From: Camellia lanceoleosa
Taxonomy: Eukaryota; Streptophyta; Magnoliopsida; Ericales; Theaceae
NCBI GenBank assembly: GCA_025200525.1
Contig: CM045763.1
Coordinates: forward strand, 89,556,131 to 89,620,130
Direction of reading: 5' to 3'
DNA: 64,000 bases
Shown: positions 58,497 through 64,000 of the stretch, in pieces
How the letters are laid out: every line of letters starts with the position of its first letter
Numbering within the stretch: position 1 is the stretch's first letter
Program-made: the position numbers and the translations under genes
The notes under the pieces: generated by a model
Database searches by the model: none
Told to the model about the DNA's origin: nothing
The model's input: the letters and a program-made list of their open reading frames with translations, nothing else

Positions 58497-58851
58497 GAGA
58501 CGGTGAGGAAGAGACAGATCAGAGGTGAGGAAGAGAGAGAGAGATAGATAGATAGATCAGAGGTGAGGAAGAGAGAGAGAGAGAGAGCGAAGATATGAAA
58601 TGAAAAAATGAAATGAATGAGAGAAAGAAACTAATCAAAAAGTATATATATATGTACCAGTTTGGGGACAAACGGGGTCAGGGCTGGGCCGGGGCTTGGA
58701 CACTTATCACCGTCCCCGACTCGAAATTGATCAGGAATTGATTTTTGAATATCATTCCCGTTCCGTCGGGGGTATTTTTTGGGAAAAAACCGTTCAAACC
58801 GGGGTCGGGAGATCAGGTCCCTGTTGGGTCAGCTTCAAATTGCCATTCTTG
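57875..58851. mobile_element. hAT-like non-autonomous element, 977 bp, 8-bp TSD
   Basis: Ends TAGGAATGGCAA and (inverse) CAAGAATGGCAA, flanked by CTACTAAT (57867-57874) and CTACTCAT (58852-58859), an 8-bp duplication with one mismatch. Both subterminal regions hold inverted CCCCGTCCCCGA / CGGGGTCGGG-like motifs. The core is microsatellite: A run and (AAC)n at 58038-58080, (AG)n at 58258-58290 and (GT)n(GA)n at 58437-58492. No transposase. Confidence 0.75.
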
Positions 58852-58978
58852 CTACTCATCATGCCATTTAAAAAATATATACATATATCATGGCATTTGC
58901 TTGAGGTGTTTGAACTGGTTAATTTGGGCTTTGACAAAAACCAATTTGTTGAGAAAAATGTAGGGAAATGAGAGGAAC

Positions 58979-59669
58979 TTTTGTTTGGTATAGTTTTTGA
59001 ATTATGATTTAAGTTTTGAATTGTATTTTAAATTTTGAGTTTTTAAAATGAGTTTTGAAAAGAGAAAATTTGTTTGGTTATGAGTTTTTAAAAGAATTTT
59101 AAATTGTATTTTGAGTTTTGAGTTATATTTTTAAATCTTATGAGTTTATTTTTCAAATATTTTTTAAAAATTCTTAATTTTATTTTTTTAGGGTAAATAT
59201 TTTTTATTGTAAATACTTATTTTTTTAAATGTGTGCTGTATTTACTAAATTTGTGTGTTGTACTTTTTTAAATATTGAAATATTTTATTTTTTATTTTAA
59301 TTTTTTTTATTTTTTAAATTCTAAAAAAATTTGAATCGCCCATATATATATTTAAATCATAAGAAATTATTTAGATAATACTTAAAAAAAATAGCAAAAT
59401 ATTTTTTTCAAAAGAATTAAAAATATAAAAATATTTTTCTTCAAAAATAAAAATAAATATAAATATTTTCTCAAAAAAATAAAAAATAATTTTAAAGAAC
59501 AAAATAAAAAATATTTTTTTGAATTTTCTTTTTAAATAGAGTTTTGAAATTAGTTTAATTATGAGTTTTTGAATTGAGTTTTAAATTGTGTATTTGGTTA
59601 TGAGTTTTGAAAAGAATTTTGGAAATTTTTAATCCAAATCATGATTTGAATTTTAAACCAAACGCTACC
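58979..59669. mobile_element. AT-rich MITE with GTTTGGT ends
   Basis: The left end (TTTTGTTTGGTATAGTTTTT, then GAATTATGATTT) matches the inverse of the right end (GGTAGCGTTTGGTTTAAAAT, then TCAAATCATGATTT). Interior is very AT-rich with repeated GAGTTTT/AAAACTC blocks. Exact ends and TSD not settled. Confidence 0.5.
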
Positions 59670-59880
59670 TAATATTTGAAATTTTTGAATATTAAAATTC
59701 CCATGAATTGGAAGTTAGAAAAATTAAAACCTTGTCTCGATTGAGCCTAAACCATATGGGACACAGAAGTTTTTTCAGCTATAAATTTCATCGACTTTGC
59801 ACTTTGATAACTAGGCTAGTGCATTCATGTATTAGTTTATATTTAAGGGGAGGGTGTCCTAGATTTATATATTTTATATT

Positions 59881-60709
59881 AGGGCAAAATCTATTTTACC
59901 TTATTGTGTATGGTTTGATAGCATTTTATCCTCTTATCTTTTAAAAATAGTCATATGCCTCTTCTACATGGTTTTGGACTAAAATGCAACAATTTTAATA
60001 CCGTTAATTATAGATGTGAAATGATTATAATACCCTAAAATCCTATATTTTTGTTATTTTTTCTCTCTCTCTCATCTCTCATATACATAATTTATAATGT
60101 CTAGTATTAATTTAATTAAATCACTATTAATTATAAATTCTTAATTATTTATTATAATTCTTAAATTTTATTCTAATTTTAATTTAATTATATTTTACAT
60201 CACAATTAACCCTAAATATTTAACTATTTATTATAATTACTAACTTTTTAATCTAATTTTAATTTAATTATAGTTTAGATCACAATTAATCATAAATTCT
60301 TGATTATTTATTATAATTTCTAACATGTTAATCTAAGTTTAATTTAATTATATTTTAGACCAATTCTTAATTATTTTTATTTTATTTAATTATACTTAAA
60401 ATCAATTATTGATTATATTTTAGCTGAATTCTTAATTATATTAATTTAATTAACATTTTATTCTAATTTGAGGTTTCCAGAAAATAAGGGGGAAATTGTC
60501 CTTTTGTTGTATTAATTTCATTCTATTTCTTCACAAAACGAAACCCACTTTAAAAAATGGCTTGTGTGATACACCTTTCGTTAGTTTGGATGAAAAAACT
60601 AATGATAGCACTTTAGTCCAAAACCACAAATGGAATTTCTGACTATATTTGAATAATAGGGGGTAAAGTGCTCCAGTCTCAAAGCACAAGGGATAAAATG
60701 AATTTAATC
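59881..60709. mobile_element. MULE-like MITE, 829 bp, ~100-bp TIRs, 9-bp TSD
   Basis: TSD TTTTATATT (59872-59880) and TTTTATATA (60710-60718), 8 of 9 identical. Terminal inverted repeats run about 100 bp, with matching blocks CATTTTATCC, AATAGTCA and GGTTTTGGACTAAAATGC (inverse GGTTTTGGACTAAAGTGC). Interior is AT-rich without ORFs. Length of TIR and TSD fit Mutator-like elements. Confidence 0.75.
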
Positions 60710-60718
60710 TTTTATATA

Positions 60719-61492
60719 GTTTGTAATAAGACGATTTGGAATTTTCATTTTAGACCCTCCTTTTCACACATAGTATGTTCACTTGACAGCATTTATTACG
60801 CATAGGTCAGGGACACATACCCTACACATTCATAATACTCTTGCTCTGATCAAAATTGTTTGGGATAATCTAAATAAGTGAACTTTTTGACTTTTTATGA
60901 AAAGGTATACAAAAAAGTAGGGAAACGATATGATCCAAAAAAGATAAAAAGTGTGCTTATATAGCACACTCCAAACAAACTCACGTAATTTTGTATAAAA
61001 CTCAATCCTGAAATATAGCTATTGAGATAAAGAAACTCTCATGTTTATATACTATATATTACTTTCATATTGCTTCACAAATGTTCTTTTCCAAGGAAAA
61101 TATTAATGCATAGGACACCAAGGAGCTTCTATTAGTGGTTAGAGAAAATAGGTATCCAAAATAACACGGCATCAATCAGTTTATCCATTCACACACTCTC
61201 ATGATGTTCCTATGTTCTCTCTAAGTGCACATAAAGCTCATAAGACAGCTATGGCAGAGCTAAGTGTATTGTTAGAGTTTGATACCTTTTGATTTGTTTT
61301 GGTTAGCCCGCATCCTATTTTTTCTTGACTAGTGATGTCGGTGTAATAATAAAAAATATACAAATAATATAGTTGAAAATATATTGGGTACAAATCATGA
61401 TTATGAGAAAAGATCAGAATTTATGTAAGTTGACAAACTTTGCATACGCCTATGAATCTTTGCTCTTGTTCATTATATTAAATCATGATGCG
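60719..61492. other. intergenic DNA
   Basis: No gene or element terminus was recognised. Confidence 0.55.
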
Positions 61493-62055
61493 TGTGGGTG
61501 TTGATTTCCAACCATGTAACCAAATGGGAAACTCAGCTGGAAAGTACCGACGTAATAGATTAAGTCCAAACAACCTGTTACCAAAAGATAAGAATTTGGC
61601 AGCGGTTTGTGCATCTGAGAGCACTCCGACGATCAAGTCAATAATCAAATATCTTTCAAAGATAGCGAATTGTGCTTAAACTCACAAGAAAGCACTTACT
61701 GTTCACCGTATATTGCACATACTTGAGACCCACGGGGGTACCCTGCTTTTATAGCCAGCACTGACCTTATCCCTATAGAAGCCTCACTATAGTAGACTCA
61801 GGCTCAATGCTCATCCTAGACTCTCAGCTAGATATGAATAAACTCCTTAAGAGCTTTATTTTTATCCAGAGTGAGATCATCCCTTGTTCTAGGACTCTTG
61901 TCCCTTATCTGCTCATCTTGGATTTTGGTATCCCCGCAAATAAGCTCAGCCTTGCTGAGATCACCTCAGCATCAGGACCAGGCCACGTGGCACCTCGACT
62001 GACTCTTTGGCGTCACCTTGGCCATATGTTGTCATTCACAAAATATGTCCCTACA
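61493..62055 (-). mobile_element. solo LTR related to the LTR of element D
   Basis: Collinear with 52314-52827 over its length. Ends TGTGGG and CCCTACA. ATGCG (61488-61492) and ATGTG (62056-62060) may be a TSD with one CpG-type change. If the start is aligned to that of D (61499), no TSD is visible, so the left border is uncertain. The minus-strand start TGTAGGGACATATTTT parallels TGAGAACGTATTTTT of D. Confidence 0.65.
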
Positions 62056-62060
62056 ATGTG

Positions 62061-62624
62061 TTACACACTACTTGATATCACTAAAATAATAGTGACTACA
62101 TACACACAAATGTAGATTGAAATATGATAATCTTACTTTCTTTAAAAAGATTCAAACCCTTTTTTCATTTGGCAAATCCTTCACAATTAGTGCAGCAGAA
62201 CATCTCATATATTAGCTTATCTATCTAGAATATAACAGTCTAATTAGTAATTGTGTTAACTCAAACCAACCATTCACAAGCGAGTGAACCCAAAATTTCA
62301 TCAAAAAACACAATGCACAAACATGAGGAGAGACTTTATTTGATCTGACACTCTACGTATACAATGAAGTTTATATATAATGATTGAGAAATGCTTTGGA
62401 ACTTTAAAAAGAGAGCTCTAATGGGTGGGACCAACCTCTGATGTGATATTTTGACCTTTTTTTAAATTTATTTTTAATATCACATGTATAAAGCTCCATT
62501 TATAACTCTATACCTAGAGCTCTCAATCATTGCCCATAATACCAAAGAGTGAGAATGATGATTTAAGACTGGTTTGACAATTTTTCTTAGCAGTTATTTT
62601 ATTTTATTGTTGCTTTTTTCACCC
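62061..62624. other. intergenic DNA
   Basis: No gene is seen. A possible small MITE at about 62390-62530 (TGATTGAGA...GAGAGCTCT and AGAGCTCTCAATCA) is too uncertain to delimit. Confidence 0.45.
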
Positions 62625-62924
62625 CACTACAAGAAAAGTGGGCTTAAAAGACGGAAGCATTTGCGATGGCACAACTTGCTGTTGTGAAAAATGTGAGTTT
62701 TTACGACGGCACAACTTGTTGTCGTGAAAAAAGTGAGTTTTTGCGATGGCACAATTTGCTGTCGCGGAAAAATAGAGTATTTGCGACGGCAGAAAATGTT
62801 GTCTCGAAAAATGAGAGTATTTGCCACCGCAGAAATTGTTGTTGCAAAAAAATAAGAGTATTTGCGATGGCAGAGATTGTTGTCGTAAAAAACTAGAGTT
62901 TTTGTGATGGCACCAGCTGCAGTC

Positions 62925-62969
<45 letters not shown>

Positions 62970-63120
62970 GAGTTTTTTGCGACTGTAATAAGTATCGTTG
63001 CAAAAAAAAAAAAAGTATAAAAAAAATATTTGTGGCTTTGAGATGGATTTATATATATACAGTCACAAAATGGTTTGAATAAATGCAACGATATTTTTCT
63101 GTCGCAAAAAAAAATTTAAA
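62625..63120 (+). mobile_element. left end of a second CACTA-type element, with ~45-55-bp subterminal repeats
   Basis: CACTACAAGAAAA at 62625 is the common CACTA terminus. It is followed by six to seven repeats of TTTGCGATGGCACAACTTGC / TGTCGTGAAAAA type, in which TGCGACGGCA and its inverse TGTCG alternate. A long A run (62929-62966) interrupts them. The right end is not in the window. Confidence 0.7.
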
Positions 63121-63169
63121 AAAACAATGTCGTTTTGCTCTTTTGATATAAAATTTCTCTTTTCACCCA

Positions 63170-63505
63170 TTTTTTCATCTTCCTATCTCTTTGTCTCTAT
63201 CTCTGTTTCTCTGTCTCTTCTCTTTCTCTTTCTCTCTCTCTCACTCATCACTCTTCTCTGTCTGTCTCTTTCTCTCTCTCTTTCTCTTTCTCTTTATGTC
63301 TCTCGATCATCTTTTTTCTCTATATCTCTCCTATCTCTCTATCTCTCTCGCTCATTTCTCTTTTCTTTGTCTCTCTCTATCTCTCTCGCTCATCTCTCTT
63401 ATTTCTATCTCTCTCATCTCTCTTCTCTCTCTGTCTGTCTCGCTCATCTCTTTTCTCTCTATCTCTCTTTTTTTCTATTGCTCTTTCTCGTTCATCTATT
63501 TTTGA

Positions 63506-63536
<31 letters not shown>

Positions 63537-63712
63537 ATCTCTCGTTCATTTCTTGTTTCTCTCTTTTTTTCTGTCTCTCTCTCTCTCTCACTCATCACTC
63601 TTCTCTCTTTCTTTATCTCTCTGTTTGCCTGTCTGTTTGTCTATCTCTCTCTCTCTCTCTCCACTCTCTCCTTCTCCTTTTCTGTATTTACCAAGCCCCA
63701 TCTCGATTTATC
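63170..63712. repeat. CT-rich microsatellite (TCTCTCTG/TCTCTTT units)
   Basis: Over 500 bp of pyrimidines with interspersed CGTTCATC and CACTCATC words. Serine/leucine-rich frames are artefacts. Confidence 0.92.
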
Positions 63713-63716
63713 GATC

Positions 63717-64000
63717 CACTACAAGAAAATGCACTTTTAGCGACCACACACACACACACACACACACACTCTCTCTCTCTCTCTCTCGTTCATCACTCTG
63801 TCTCTGTCTCTCTCGCTCTCTCTCTGTCTCTCTATCTCTCTTCTCTATCTGTCTCTCACTCATCTCTCTCTTACACTACCCATCTCATCTACCACATTCA
63901 CTACTACTGCAAATGCCATTCCACTACCACAACTACTACCACTATTACCACTCTACCTTTACAACTATTATTACTACCACCATCGCTGCCACACTACCAC
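63717..64000 (+). mobile_element. third CACTA-type terminus, truncated by the window end
   Basis: CACTACAAGAAAATGCACTT at 63717 is followed by TTAGCGACC. The same orientation as 62625 means it is not that element's right end but a separate nested or adjacent copy. (CA)n at about 63746-63769, CT repeats to 63870 and ACCACTAC-type trinucleotide repeats to the end follow. Confidence 0.55.

Noticed and set aside
63191..63598. Serine/leucine-rich and arginine/glutamate-rich ORFs
   Set aside because: Translation of the CT microsatellite.

Overview
This window looks like intergenic heterochromatin from a plant nuclear genome, most likely a eudicot. It is AT-rich and full of simple repeats. Almost every recognisable unit is a transposable element: Ty1/copia and Ty3/gypsy retrotransposons, CACTA DNA transposons, MITEs and L1-type LINE pieces. 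I found no complete host gene, rRNA or tRNA. The species cannot be determined from the sequence alone. All family assignments rest on protein motifs, terminal sequences and target-site duplications (TSDs) read by eye.

Layout. 1-721: 3' end of a LINE. 1901-22270: a complete-ended minus-strand copia element (TSD TCATA). A 13.8-kb CACTA transposon (5341-19157, TSD TAT) sits in its integrase region. The CACTA carries a seven-exon TnpA-type transposase gene, subterminal tandem arrays, palindromic AT-rich arrays and what appears to be a captured host gene fragment. A small foldback element (20875-21059, 11-bp TSD) lies in the copia leader. 22743-23208: a MITE. 24652-27883: the 5' part of a plus-strand gypsy element ('F'). 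27884-40558: a minus-strand gypsy element ('E') with a truncated 3' LTR, decayed gag-pol and a long 5' LTR that is split by a 4.7-kb Ogre/Tat-like solo LTR (33584-38317, TSD GATAG). 40559-52827: a minus-strand Tat-type gypsy element ('D') with an antisense ORF, integrase/RNase H remnants, a gag remnant and a 5' LTR. D is broken by LTR A (43914-47677), by LTR B nested in A (45583-47533) and by solo LTR C (48548-51770, TSD TCTCT). 53162-60709: a run of non-autonomous elements (a GGT-minisatellite element, an internally deleted LINE with a 17-bp TSD, a hAT-like MITE, a MULE-like MITE). 61493-62055: a solo LTR related to that of D. 62625 to the end: two CACTA-type termini and long CT-rich microsatellites.

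The most unusual signal is a shared LTR architecture. LTRs A, B, C and E all carry paired copies of the palindrome CGCTCGAGCG. All 14 pairs I located have a start-to-start spacing of exactly 20 bp, and in A-C they lie just upstream of the putative transcription start. Downstream, LTRs A, B, C, E and F show splice-donor and splice-acceptor-like sites that would make an intron inside the LTR. In A, C, E and F the region after the donor holds arrays of short hairpins. In A and C the stems change on both arms together while the loop stays conserved. I offer this as a candidate undescribed regulatory system of plant gypsy elements; it is an inference from sequence only.
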